This document shows positions 35,658 to 45,000 of a DNA stretch of 64,000 bases, in pieces; positions within the stretch are counted from its first letter, which is position 1; each line of letters opens with the position of its first letter. The notes beneath the pieces were generated by a model that was given only the letters and a program-made list of their open reading frames with translations, was not told the origin of the DNA and did not search any database. The stretch is taken from contig DASWRI010000084.1 of NCBI GenBank assembly GCA_036403235.1, positions 1 through 64,000 on the forward strand, written 5' to 3'. The stretch is from JBGTFE01 sp036403235. GTDB lineage: Bacteria > Acidobacteriota > Blastocatellia > Pyrinomonadales > Pyrinomonadaceae. A program made the translations under genes and the position numbers.

Positions 35658-36128
35658 TTATGATTTTGGTTTCCAGAACGTCGTGTCCGTTGTGTTATGT
35701 CCTGCCCATCTTCGCGGTATGTTGAAAGAAGTTATAAGTAAAAAAAGAATAAAGCTCCAAATTGCATTTGAAGCCGCAAAGCCCAAGCAATCGGCTAACG
35801 TAATTCTCAATTGTTTGCAAAAATCACCTGCCTGCCATTCGTTCCAAGGCAGTATAAACGCAATAAAAAAATTCAGCAGGATGATTACAAGCGCCGTAAG
35901 CCACCAGTGAACGCGTTTGTTAAATCCGGGACTATTAATAATGTAATACTGCAAAATATAAAAAAATATCGTTAGTCCAATCATTATCCAGCCGATATAG
36001 ACGTACCAGGGCGTGCCTGTATAATCGGAACACGTAATATCGTAACCCCTTAAATGTTCGCCCAAATCGGTCGAATAAAAGGGACTCAACCCAAACCACT
36101 CGTATAAGCTCGCAAAAAAATCACGCAT
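35658..36128 (-). CDS. Small polytopic membrane protein of unknown function (operon gene 2)
   Basis: A 156-aa protein with three confident hydrophobic helices (about 41-62, WYVYIGWIMIGLTIFFYIL; 76-95, LTALVIILLNFFIAFILPW; 115-138, AASNAIWSFILFLLITSF), an N-terminal soluble stretch of about 40 residues and a short polar C-terminus. It resembles no family I can name. It is placed one nucleotide after the VWA-like lipoprotein and 4 nt before the tubulin-like gene, so it must be translated with them. A likely role is a membrane platform or anchor for the tubulin-like protein, but that is inference. Confidence 0.7.
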   Translation of the reverse strand: MRDFFASLYEWFGLSPFYSTDLGEHLRGYDITCSDYTGTPWYVYIGWIMIGLTIFFYILQYYIINSPGFNKRVHWWLTALVIILLNFFIAFILPWNEWQAGDFCKQLRITLADCLGFAASNAIWSFILFLLITSFNIPRRWAGHNTTDTTFWKPKS

Positions 36129-36129
36129 A

Positions 36130-37605
36130 TTATTTTTTTATGGAAATACTTATCGTATTTATTATGTTTTCACTCGATTGCGGATAAAAAGCGTCACTAA
36201 CTCCTTCAATCAAGTGTTTCAAGCCAAAAGTCCTTTGTTTTTCGTCTTCGTTAATCGCTATAGCCGCATCGTCGATTGATGTCGAATTCTCCACCCAAGT
36301 CGGAATTTTGCCGACTACGTCTATCTTTAAGTTTTCGTCTCTTAATTCATTGGTTTGTAATTTTAATATGTGCGTTAAACCTCTTAATGTTTCATCCGGC
36401 TCGGTTATCGGCTCCACCGTTAGACTGTATTTACTGTTGCTCAATCGATAATTAACCGTATCTAAAAAATAATTCGAATCCTGCATACTATTTGAAAAGT
36501 TAACGGCTAGGCTAAAGCCAAAAAGCCCCTTGGTCGCGGTTTCTTGAGAAACCGAGGCATCTGTTATAGCGCCTTTTGCTCCGTCTTCAAGCTTAAAGTC
36601 GCCGATTCTAGGCCGTCGTAAAATTTTATACTCCAGCGAAGCCATTTCTTTTGTGGGCGAAAAAACTATGCGGTGGAGATAGCCGCCTTTGATGGTATCG
36701 AGTATTTTTTTATCGAGAATGGTTTTGACCTGTGCACTGTTTCCGAAAATCCAAATATAGTAAGGTCTTTTACAATGTAGTGAAACAGGCTTGTTGGTTT
36801 TGTCATAATAAGTTCCATCAAAATTTGATTGAAGTTGAATGACAATAGCCGACAAATCGAGTTTTTTCATTTTTTCGACGAAATCAATATTGATTCCGAC
36901 TTGTTGATTGTTTAGATAATCCTGCGCGTTGTTATTTTTTCCAGGAGAAAAGACAAAATCGGAAATCAAAATCGCCGCGTTTTTATCATCGACTTTCTCT
37001 ACTACCGTATGAAGAATCTTTTGCAAATCCGATACGCCTCTGTCTCCTCCTCTTTGCTGAAAGGTCGAAGGTTCCAATCTTTCAATAAAGTCCTGAATGT
37101 CCTCTCGGAGCGCATTCTTTTTCGTATAGGTAATATTCTTGTTGATATAGTTTAGATTCAAATTGTCGCAAAAATCACTAGTCTTAAAATTTCCGAGCAG
37201 ATTGTAAACGGCTGTCTCAAATTCGGTTACGCCTCTGACATATCCGTCCATACTTGCCGAGTTTTCAATGTAAACGTCAACATTAAATTTGGCATTTACG
37301 TTTGGCGCTTGATTTGGCTGCCAAATATCTTTTGCCGTCAGCGATATTTTTTTGGCTGTAAAGAATTTCAATAAATATTCGGCCAACTTGGAATTATCTA
37401 TTTCCTTGTTTTCCTTAACGAATTGCTTAAAACTTGAATCGTTAGAGGCCTTAATTTCCTCGACGAGCGAGTTATATTCTTTTTCATCAATCTTATTGTC
37501 GTTTGAAGCAAACGACATTGCATCATTCTGAAAACGAGTAAAATCGGATTTGCAACCAGTAAGAGTAAGTAAAGATACAAACAATAAAAAATATAAAAAT
37601 TTCAT
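36130..37605 (-). CDS. VWA-like lipoprotein with altered MIDAS motif (operon gene 1)
   Basis: A 491-aa predicted lipoprotein: leader MKFLYFLLFVSLLTLTGC with lipidated C18, a helical region (about 20-100) and a von Willebrand A-like domain. The MIDAS-type loop reads YIENSASMDG (E114, S116, S118), so the usual first Asp of DxSxS is Glu. A later hydrophobic strand plus Asp, AAILISDFVFSPG, fits the second metal-loop strand. The C-terminal region (about 270-491) is beta-rich. The alternative ATG at 37656 would add 17 residues and bury the signal peptide. As first gene of the operon it follows a composition boundary. A surface or outer-membrane adhesion/recognition role is plausible. Confidence 0.78.
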   Translation of the reverse strand: MKFLYFLLFVSLLTLTGCKSDFTRFQNDAMSFASNDNKIDEKEYNSLVEEIKASNDSSFKQFVKENKEIDNSKLAEYLLKFFTAKKISLTAKDIWQPNQAPNVNAKFNVDVYIENSASMDGYVRGVTEFETAVYNLLGNFKTSDFCDNLNLNYINKNITYTKKNALREDIQDFIERLEPSTFQQRGGDRGVSDLQKILHTVVEKVDDKNAAILISDFVFSPGKNNNAQDYLNNQQVGINIDFVEKMKKLDLSAIVIQLQSNFDGTYYDKTNKPVSLHCKRPYYIWIFGNSAQVKTILDKKILDTIKGGYLHRIVFSPTKEMASLEYKILRRPRIGDFKLEDGAKGAITDASVSQETATKGLFGFSLAVNFSNSMQDSNYFLDTVNYRLSNSKYSLTVEPITEPDETLRGLTHILKLQTNELRDENLKIDVVGKIPTWVENSTSIDDAAIAINEDEKQRTFGLKHLIEGVSDAFYPQSSENIINTISISIKK

Positions 37606-37690
37606 TGAAATTAATTTTGGGACGGACAAACTACAGTTTTTCAGAATTTTCTTCATTTTAATTAATAAAACTCAATCTGTTTTACGAAAT

Positions 37691-37704
37691 CCCCTTCAGA
37701 GGGG
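37691..37704. terminator. Short CCCC-GGGG hairpin
   Basis: CCCC (37691-37694) and GGGG (37701-37704) flank TTCAGA. It sits just after the stop of the truncated ORF (minus strand) and just upstream of the nine-gene operon. It could end the upstream transcript, but it is short. Confidence 0.3.
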
Positions 37705-37710
37705 CTTCGC

Positions 37711-37923
37711 TCAAATCTCTGTTGCCATCTGCTTATCTTTGACGACGCTTGGGCAGACGGATTCCTGCCCGCCAGGTTTGGCGATGACTTGGGCTTTGAA
37801 TGCCTTTATTTTATTAAGCGCCGGCAGAAAAGCAGGGGCTGCGGCGAGACTTGTGATGTTGGCGTCGAAATGTTGTTCGGCGCTGCTTTGCATATTAAGT
37901 TTAGCTTTCTGGCTTGCGTTCAT
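37711..37923 (-). pseudogene. Truncated small ORF, possible gene remnant with an inserted palindrome
   Basis: Encodes 70 residues starting NASQKAKLNMQSSAEQHFDA, which looks like the beginning of a larger helical acidobacterial/bacteroidete protein family (start, short helix, then a KDK-x-A segment) rather than a complete gene. The stop follows soon after VVKDKQMATEI. The segment encoding KPGGQESVCPS comes from a palindrome, GGGCAG-ACGGATTC-CTGCCC, that looks inserted. A good GGAGGT lies 14 nt upstream of the ATG. It may therefore be a decayed gene or a small peptide; I cannot choose firmly. Confidence 0.4.
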
Positions 37924-38492
37924 ATCTCTAGTTAATTACCTCCTTGGGTATCGGATTTTTGATAAAACACCTTTTGTAATTAGCCAAAGCTTGCTGTCGG
38001 AGTTTGTCTATCTGAACGGCAACAGCGGTTTCTTTGGAGAAAAAGTCGATTCCTTTTGTGTAAATGCCGTCTGCAGGGACACAAACGGTGATTGTTTGAT
38101 CGGAAAAAATCTACTGCATTATAAAAAAAGGCTAAACTTATATGTCAAAGAACTGTGTTCAACTATAAAAAACCAATACAATTTTAAAACCCGAATAAAA
38201 TACAGGCTGAAAAGCATAAAAGGCTTTGTTGGTTTAATACGTGCAGCGATATTAATACTTAGCAAGATTTATTGCAAGCAAATTTTTTAGTTTTTTTGAA
38301 AAAATTGTTGTGCGTTACAAAAAATCAAAAAAGAACTTTGGAAAAAAATTCGAAAATCTTATGCGTTTGCTTAATTTACTATTGACTACTTAAAGTGGTT
38401 TCTGATATTATCACCTCAGTTTTGGTCATTTCAAAAGACTTCCCTAGTCACACGAAATCGTTTCTGATTTTACACAATATATTTTTAAAGCT
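37924..38492. other. 569-bp AT-rich non-coding stretch upstream of the accessory operon
   Basis: No convincing ORF, tRNA or terminator. One loose inverted repeat, TTTGTGT ... ACACAAA, lies near 38058-38090. Base composition is strongly AT-rich until about 38.4 kb, then returns to the window average. It may be an integration scar, but I find no direct repeat or integrase. Confidence 0.5.
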
Positions 38493-39857
38493 ATGAATTG
38501 TCCCGTCTGCAATCGAAACAACGCCGTTACCTTGTCAATCTGTCCGAGCTGCGGAGCGATGATAAATGATTCGGTTCGCGAAGAACTCAAAGACAAGATT
38601 TCTCCAATCGCCAAACCGCTTAATCTTGAACGAAAGCCTTTGATTCCGACCAGGATTGAGCCGATGCCCCCGGTACTTAATAAACCGATTCCGCCGCCCG
38701 TCGTTCCCAGACCGCAAAAACCGTTCGTCGAAATGACGGTCGAAAAAGCGGTTACGCTCGAAACGACCGTTACGGCGGACATTTCGGTCAAACCGACAGC
38801 GTCGACGCTGGTCGAATTTCACAATAAAAACGCGACTGTGCCCGAGTGGCGTCTGCAGCTGCAAAATGCCGTTCTGAAAAGGCAAAATCGCTCAACTATA
38901 CAAATTGGCAGCAGCGAGGCGATGGCCGCGCCGCAGGCGAAACTGGTTACAAACGGAGCGACGGCGCTTAAACCCGAGCCGCAGCCCGAAACGGAATCGG
39001 TTTTTCATGCGAATCCGACCGTCAACAGCGCGCTTCAGCGAATTCAGCAATCGCGCCGCCAGTTTTTAGTCGAAGAAAAAGCGGAAATTGCGCCCGTCGT
39101 CGCGACAGCAACGGCCGCACCCGCCAAAAGTTACCCGTTTCGAATTGCGACTAAATCGGGCGAAGTCGTACCCGTGCCGGTCGAAACGAAACCGGCAACT
39201 TTTATTGAGCCGAAACCGGCGACGGTTAATCAAACAATCAAACCGCGAATCGCCGCAACGCCGACGCTTGAGAAAAAGGAATTCGATACGAACAAGCTTC
39301 CGCCGCTGCCCGCAAAATCGGTTCAGGATTTTGATATTCACGCGACAAAGCCCGATGCGGACGTCGAAGAACTGGAAAAAACGGAAATAAAGCTCGTCGA
39401 AATTGAAGAATTCATCGAAGAGGAAGAAATTGAGACCGAAGAAATCGAAGACCTTGCGCCGTTCGCGATGCGATTTAACGCCGGACTTTTCGATTTGATT
39501 ATCGGCGCTTTCCTGAGCTTTATCTTGCTTACGCCGTTTATGATTAAAAACGGAAGCTGGCTGACGACAGCCGGATTTCTCGCGTTTTGCGTATCGCTTG
39601 CGGTCGTCATGTTTATTTATATGACGATTTCCATCGGTCTTTACGGCCGAACGTTCGGAATGCGTCTTTTCTCGCTTGAAGTCGTCGACATCGAGGGCGA
39701 AGAATATCCGACGCTTCATCAGGCGGCGGTCAGCTCGTGCCTTTATCTTTTATCGCTCGCTTTGGGCGGCATCGGCTTTTTGACTTTGCCGTTTAATTCG
39801 GAAAAACGCGCCGTTCACGACCTTGTTTCGGGAACGATTGTCGTCAAGGAAATTTAA
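38493..39857 (+). CDS. Zinc-ribbon RDD-family membrane protein
   Basis: A 454-aa protein: an N-terminal zinc ribbon (CPVCNRNN ... CPSCG, residues 3-21), a long Pro/Val/Glu-rich low-complexity linker (about 45-320, with acidic EEFIEEEEIETEEIEDL near its end), and a C-terminal RDD domain (about 325-454). That domain has three hydrophobic helices and the hallmarks MRFNAGLFDLIIGA (Arg then Asp) and NSEKRAVHDLVSGTIVV (Asp). RDD proteins are small membrane proteins of poorly known function, in some cases linked to Na+/H+ exchange. The zinc ribbon plus disordered arm may reach cytoplasmic partners. A repeat hairpin separates it from rqcH. Confidence 0.85.
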   Translation: MNCPVCNRNNAVTLSICPSCGAMINDSVREELKDKISPIAKPLNLERKPLIPTRIEPMPPVLNKPIPPPVVPRPQKPFVEMTVEKAVTLETTVTADISVKPTASTLVEFHNKNATVPEWRLQLQNAVLKRQNRSTIQIGSSEAMAAPQAKLVTNGATALKPEPQPETESVFHANPTVNSALQRIQQSRRQFLVEEKAEIAPVVATATAAPAKSYPFRIATKSGEVVPVPVETKPATFIEPKPATVNQTIKPRIAATPTLEKKEFDTNKLPPLPAKSVQDFDIHATKPDADVEELEKTEIKLVEIEEFIEEEEIETEEIEDLAPFAMRFNAGLFDLIIGAFLSFILLTPFMIKNGSWLTTAGFLAFCVSLAVVMFIYMTISIGLYGRTFGMRLFSLEVVDIEGEEYPTLHQAAVSSCLYLLSLALGGIGFLTLPFNSEKRAVHDLVSGTIVVKEI

Positions 39858-39866
39858 TTTGGTCAC

Positions 39867-39927
39867 AAGCGTAAAGTCTAAAGTCCAAAGTCTGAGAAAT
39901 AGACTTTGGACTTTAGACTTTACGCTT
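39867..39927. repeat. Perfect 27-bp stem of the AAAGTCTAAAGTC type
   Basis: The arms 39867-39893 and 39901-39927 are perfectly complementary around the loop GAGAAAT; the arm repeats AAAGTCTAAAGTCCAAAGTC. It lies between the RDD gene stop and the GTG start of rqcH, which is 12 nt past the stem. It could act as a terminator-like or mRNA-stabilising element inside the likely operon. Confidence 0.85.
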
Positions 39928-39939
39928 TAGACTTAAAAC

Positions 39940-41379
39940 GTGAACAATTCGACTCTTCAAAAAATCTGCGCCGAACTCGAACTCGCTTTAAGCGGACAAA
40001 AGTTCGGCAAAATTTTTTCTCTTTCGCGTTTTCAGGCCGTGATTGATTTTCGCCTGACGGGCGCGCGTTATATTTTCGTCAGCATCGAGCCGACAAATCC
40101 TCGAATTTATCTCGTCCGGCGCGGCCTGCGTGATTTGGAAAAGCAATCTAAAAATCCGACGCCGTTTTTTCTGCACTTGCGAAAAAAACTGTCGAATGCG
40201 ATTTTGCAGAAAATTTCAAAAATCGAAAACGAGCGCGTTTTGCGTTTTCAATTTCTGGCCGAAGACGAAGTCGGGCACGAGGAAAATTATTCTCTGATTG
40301 CGCAGCTTACGGGACGCTCGGCAAATCTATTCCTGCTCGACAAAAACGATTTTATCCTCGACAGCGCCAGGGAAAATTCGGGCGAAGGACAGGAAATCGG
40401 CAGTCGATACGCGCCTCCAAAACGAGATGGGGAGACGGGGAGACGAGTAAACGAGGAGATTTTTTCGCAAAGGGATTTTGCGAGTCTTTCGGAAAGTCTC
40501 GACGCGTTTTATTCGGAAAAAGAAGCTGAAAAGGTTTTTCAATCAAAAGCGCAAGGAGCGCGCGGAAAATTAAAACAGGAAATCGGAAAGCGCGAAAAGC
40601 TCTTAAAAAAACTCAATCAAGACCTCGCCGGACACGGCGACGCGGCGAAATGGAAGCGATTCGGGGATTTGCTGCTGGCCAATCTTGCAAATGCCGTGCG
40701 CGATGGCAAAACGGTTCTGGTCACTGATTTTTACGACGAAAACGTGCCCGTCGTCGAAATCGAGATTGAGGAAAATTTATCGCTGACCGAAGCGGCCGAA
40801 AAATTTTTCCGCCGCTACACGAAAGCACGAAATGCGCTGGAAGAAATTTCAAAGCGATTGACGCTTCTCGAAACGGAAATCGCGGAATTAAAATCACAAA
40901 GCGAGATTCTCGAAGAAGCCATTGAAGCGGGAGACGAGGACGTTTTAGCCCATTTTACGGGCGAAAGGCCGAAAGACGCGCTACCAAAATCAAAGAAAGC
41001 TTCAGCGGAAAATTTTACCGGCGCGCGTCGGTACACTTCGTCGGACGGGTTTGAAATTCTGGTCGGGAAAGGCTCGAAGGATAATGATTTTTTAACTTTT
41101 CGCGTGGCGAAATCAGGCGATTTGTGGCTGCACGCGGCGGATTATCCGGGCTCGCACGTCGTCGTCAAAAATCCGAATCGAATTGAAATTCCGCCGAAAA
41201 CGCTTGTCGAGGCCGCGCAAATCGCCGCTTTTTTCAGCAAGGCCAAAGAGCAACCGAAAGTTGCCGTCCATTACACACAGAAAAAATTTGTAAATAAACC
41301 GAAAGGCGCGAATTTAGGTCTTGTGAGCTTGTCGAGTTTTAAGACGATTCTGGTCGAACCAAGGATAAGTCAAAAGTGA
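39940..41379 (+). CDS. rqcH: RqcH (NFACT/Rqc2-like) ribosome quality-control factor
   Basis: Bacterial homologue of Rqc2/NEMF that binds split 50S-peptidyl-tRNA complexes and adds C-terminal alanine tails. It has the NFACT-N domain (about 5-165, AELELALSGQKFGKIFSL), a coiled-coil segment (about 215-320, KLKQEIGKREKLLKKLNQDL) and the NFACT-R domain (about 360-475, with FLTFRVAKSGDLWLHAADYPG and the SHVVV strand). At 479 aa it is shorter than the usual 550-570. The start is GTG at 39940, 12 nt after a long hairpin. Residues RDGETGRR (40428-40447) derive from a GGGGAGAC heptamer run, and the stop codon lies in the downstream AAAGTGA repeat. Confidence 0.9.
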   Translation: MNNSTLQKICAELELALSGQKFGKIFSLSRFQAVIDFRLTGARYIFVSIEPTNPRIYLVRRGLRDLEKQSKNPTPFFLHLRKKLSNAILQKISKIENERVLRFQFLAEDEVGHEENYSLIAQLTGRSANLFLLDKNDFILDSARENSGEGQEIGSRYAPPKRDGETGRRVNEEIFSQRDFASLSESLDAFYSEKEAEKVFQSKAQGARGKLKQEIGKREKLLKKLNQDLAGHGDAAKWKRFGDLLLANLANAVRDGKTVLVTDFYDENVPVVEIEIEENLSLTEAAEKFFRRYTKARNALEEISKRLTLLETEIAELKSQSEILEEAIEAGDEDVLAHFTGERPKDALPKSKKASAENFTGARRYTSSDGFEILVGKGSKDNDFLTFRVAKSGDLWLHAADYPGSHVVVKNPNRIEIPPKTLVEAAQIAAFFSKAKEQPKVAVHYTQKKFVNKPKGANLGLVSLSSFKTILVEPRISQK

Positions 41380-41424
41380 AAGCTGAAAACTGAAAAGCAT
41401 TTCTGCTCTGAGTTTTCAGCTTTC
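41373..41424. repeat. GAAAGCTGAAAACT hairpin repeat overlapping the rqcH stop
   Basis: GAAAGCTGAAAACT (41378-41391) is perfectly complementary to AGTTTTCAGCTTTC (41411-41424). The rqcH stop codon (41377-41379) is part of the AAAGTGAAAG wording. It lies between convergent genes and could act as a bidirectional terminator. Confidence 0.75.
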
Positions 41425-41428
41425 AATT

Positions 41429-42040
41429 TTATTCGCTCATCATTTTATCGACGGTTTCTTTGAGCTGGCCGATGACGCGCGGGCCGCCGCCCGAGAAAAC
41501 GCCGGTCATTTTGCCGTCACGGCTTATCAGGACGCTTTGCGGGACGCCTGCCAGCTTGCTGACTTTTGCAAATTCCTCAAACAATTTCCGGTCGGCGTAG
41601 CCGATTTGATAATTCAGTCTTTGCTTTTGAACAAAGGCGTTTATGTTTTCGGCCGTTTCGGGATTTCCGTCTTCGTCACCGACGTTCAAACCGATTATCT
41701 CAAAATTTTTGTCCTTGTATTTTTCCTGCAACTCAACTAAATGCGGCATTTCCTGGATGCACGGCCCGCACCAGATTCCCCACAGATTAAACAAAACGAC
41801 TTTTCCCTTTTTGTCTTCTAATTTGAAAGTGCTGCCGTCAACCATTTTGATTTCAGCCTGCGCGATGGCGGCGGGCGGCGGCGGATAACCGCTGTCATCG
41901 GCCTTCTTTGCTTCGTTCGAGCCCAAAGTCGTTTCGCCGGCCGGGCCTTTTTGCATACTTCCCGTCGTGCAGGCGGACAAGCTTGAAAATGCGATGCTGA
42001 GCGCTAAAAAAAATGTGAAATTCTTTATTAAATTCTTCAT
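41429..42040 (-). CDS. TlpA/ResA-like thioredoxin-domain lipoprotein
   Basis: A 203-aa envelope thiol-disulphide oxidoreductase. The leader ends with a lipobox (SLSAC, C24), so the protein is a lipoprotein. A Pro-rich linker (YPPPPAAIAQ) leads to the thioredoxin-fold domain with NLWGIWCGPC (catalytic C91 and C94) and the cis-Pro region LAGVPQSVLI. It most resembles the TlpA/ResA group that reduces apocytochrome or Cu-chaperone cysteines outside the inner membrane. It lies 10 nt downstream of the FHA-ABC gene in the same direction, so the two may be co-transcribed. The exact partner is not known. Confidence 0.9.
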   Translation of the reverse strand: MKNLIKNFTFFLALSIAFSSLSACTTGSMQKGPAGETTLGSNEAKKADDSGYPPPPAAIAQAEIKMVDGSTFKLEDKKGKVVLFNLWGIWCGPCIQEMPHLVELQEKYKDKNFEIIGLNVGDEDGNPETAENINAFVQKQRLNYQIGYADRKLFEEFAKVSKLAGVPQSVLISRDGKMTGVFSGGGPRVIGQLKETVDKMMSE

Positions 42041-42049
42041 TAAAACCTC

Positions 42050-45000
42050 TTAACCAATGTCCTGCATGCGCAGAACGATGAGCGTGGCAACAACCAGCAT
42101 TAAAAACATTAGCATTAAAACTATCTGATTTAAAACCTCGTTCATCCAGGGGTGCAGAAATGTGACGAGATTTTTCACCTCGGCGTCTTTAACTTTCTGC
42201 GGGTCGTCAATCGTCGGTTCGGGCGCGAGCTTCGGCATGTCGGCCGGTTTACGCGGCGGATACGCGTTCAAATCGTCCTTCATATCCTTTTCGTAATCTT
42301 TCATTTTCTTTTCTTCTTTTTCGCGATAATCCTTGATTTTCTGCCGCGAATCGACGATTAGCTTATCGTTTTCCGCTTCAATCCAATCGTAGTAGCCCTT
42401 GCCTTTGAATTTCCCGGACGGGTCTGCGCCTTCGACTTCGAGCGTGTCGAGCGCGGAAAAACGCTTCATCGTGTCAAACGACCAGGTCGCGGGCATTATC
42501 AGCCCGACGACTTTGTTAAGCCCGCTCGGCACGCCGACGAGGCCCGAAAAAAGAATCTGCGGAATCAAAATCAGAGGCACGAGCGAAGTCGCCATTTCCG
42601 AAGTCTTAACGAGCGCGGAAATCAGAAGTCCGAGCGCGATGCCGACTCCTGCCGTCAGTAGCATCACCCACAATTGCGGTATGCCGAGCAGCTCGCCCGG
42701 CATCGGCATCAGGCCGGTAATATCAAGGAATTTAAGCGGAACGAAGAGCATCAGACATTGCAGCCCGACGACAATTCCGAGTATAAAAAGCTTGGAGAAA
42801 ACATACGGCATCAGTCCGAGATTGACCATTCGCTCGCGGTTGTAAACGGCACGCTCGCGGATAATTTCACGCGCCGAAAGCGATGTTCCGAACCAGACCG
42901 CGACGAGCGACAGAATAAAAAACGTAAAGTCGCGCGGCTGATTTTCGCCCATCACGAGATAGGTCAAAACGGCGATAATCGGCGCTTGTATGAAAAGAAT
43001 AAAAAGATTCAGCTTGTCGCGGAAAAGCACTTCCCAGTAGCGGCGCGAAAGCGTCAGGAATTGACGAATCGAGCCGAAAAGCCCCAGTCGTCGTTTCTTT
43101 TTAACCGTGTGCGACTGAACTTTTCCGAGCTCTTTGAGCGGTTCGTAAACGTTTCTTTTATACTGCGGCGTCTGCGTAAATTTCTGTTTCCATTCTTCGG
43201 CGACCTGCTCGGTTACCTGCTGGCGATTGCCGCCCTTTTGCAGACGTTCTTCAATCGGGTCTTCGATTTTGTCGTAAAGCTCCTTAAAGCTCGTCGCGCC
43301 GACGTGCGTGAGCGCTTCGTCGGGCTTGCCGTAGAAAACCAATTTTCCGCGCATCAGGAGCACGATTTTGTCGAACAATTTGACGTTTTCCATCGCGTGC
43401 GTCGTCAAAATCACGGTGCGTCCCGATTCGGCAATCTGCCGGAAAAGCTTCATGATTTTTTCTTCCGTCGCCGGGTCGAGACCGGAAGTCGGCTCGTCGA
43501 GAAAGATGACGGAAGGTTTTGTAATCAATTCGACGGCGATTGAAACGCGCTTGCGCTGACCACCGGAAAGCTGGTTTATCGGCACGTCGCGGCGCTCTGA
43601 AAGTCCGGTCACGTCCATCACCTCGTTGATAATCTGGTCGATTTCCGAACGCGAAACGTCGCCCGAAAGACGAAGCTTGGCGACGTAGTAAAGCGTCCGG
43701 TAGACGGTTAGCTCGCGGTGAATAATGTCGTCCTGCGGAACGTATCCGATTGACTGTTTGATGGCGTCGAGATTTTGATAAAGGTCGAGATTGTTTATCA
43801 AAACGCTGCCGCTCGAAGCCGGACGCATACCGTTGAGCGCGTCCATAAACGTCGATTTTCCCGCGCCCGAAGGCCCGAGCAGACCGACAAATTCGTTCGG
43901 CAGAATCGAAAGCGAAACGCTGTCGAGCAGACGCACGATTCCGCCGCCCGCGCGATTTTTGACGTCTTTCGTGATATTGACCGAATCGATGCGCGTTTTT
44001 GAGCGCGTGTCGAAAACGCCGATGTTTCCCGCCTGGTCGATTCTGAGCAGAAACGAGCCGATTTGAACCGAATCGTTCAGCGTGATTCGCTGGCGCGAAA
44101 TCCGGTTCCCTTCGATATAGACGCCGTTGGTCGAGTTCAAATCCTCGATATCGACGCCCGAAGCGGTTCTGATGAGCCGCGCGTGCTGATTGGAAATCTG
44201 CAAACCGTCGAGCCGAATGTCGCAGCTTTCGGCGCGGCCGATGATTAATTCCTGTTTGCTGCCAAAGCTCAGAGACATCAAAAGCTGCGGCTGCGTCGAT
44301 TGGTCTTTCGAGATTTTTTGCGAAATATCGGCTTTGAAAACCATCGTTTTCGAGCCGACTTCGGCCAGCATATTATCCAGATTGGCGGCTTGCGAAGCGG
44401 CGACGGCGCGCTGTCCGGCCAGCGAAGCGCCTTTCGGAGCGACGCGCGAAGGCAAATTAAAACGCAGAACCGGCCCGCCGAGCCCGAGCTGAATCTCGTC
44501 GTTGTGATAGACGGGCGTCGGCGTCGAAATTCTTTGCTCGTTGATTAAAGTTCCGTTAAAGCTGCCGTTATCGTAAACGACGAAATTATCCGCTTCGCGC
44601 CGGATTTCCGCGTGTTTGCGCGAAACCATGACGGCGTCGGCTTCCATGACGATGTCGCAGTTCGGGTCGCGCCCGAGCCAGACGCTGTTTTTGGTAATCT
44701 TAAACGGCATCGACGCCGAATGAGCGCCGACAAAGTCGAGCTGCGCGGTCGTGACGGATTCGCTCGCTCGCGGAAAATTGCTTTGAGCGCCGACCGGCGG
44801 CGCGACGACAGGCGTCGGGTAACTTGGCGGCGACGCGGCATCGCTCTCAAGCCGAAGGACGCGCAAAACCGGCCCGCCCGAGCCGAATTGAATCGAGCTT
44901 CCCATCGCAACGGGTGTCGGCTGAGTGATTTTTTGACCGTTGACAGAGGTTCCGAAACTCGATTTCAAATCCTGCAAAATCCATTGCCCGTTCTCTCGTC

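Noticed and set aside
25723..37605. Calling the operon a Zorya system
   Set aside because: Only the stator pair is Zorya-like. No ZorC, ZorD helicase or ZorE nuclease is present, and tubulin/actin-like genes are not part of Zorya.
37711..37923. Antitoxin gene paired with the operon
   Set aside because: No RHH, HTH or AbrB-like features are visible and no toxin-like gene is adjacent. It looks like a truncated ORF.
37550..38290. Plus-strand 246-residue ORF
   Set aside because: It overlaps the start of a real minus-strand gene and continues into AT-rich spacer. Composition is not coding-like and there is no homology to recognise.
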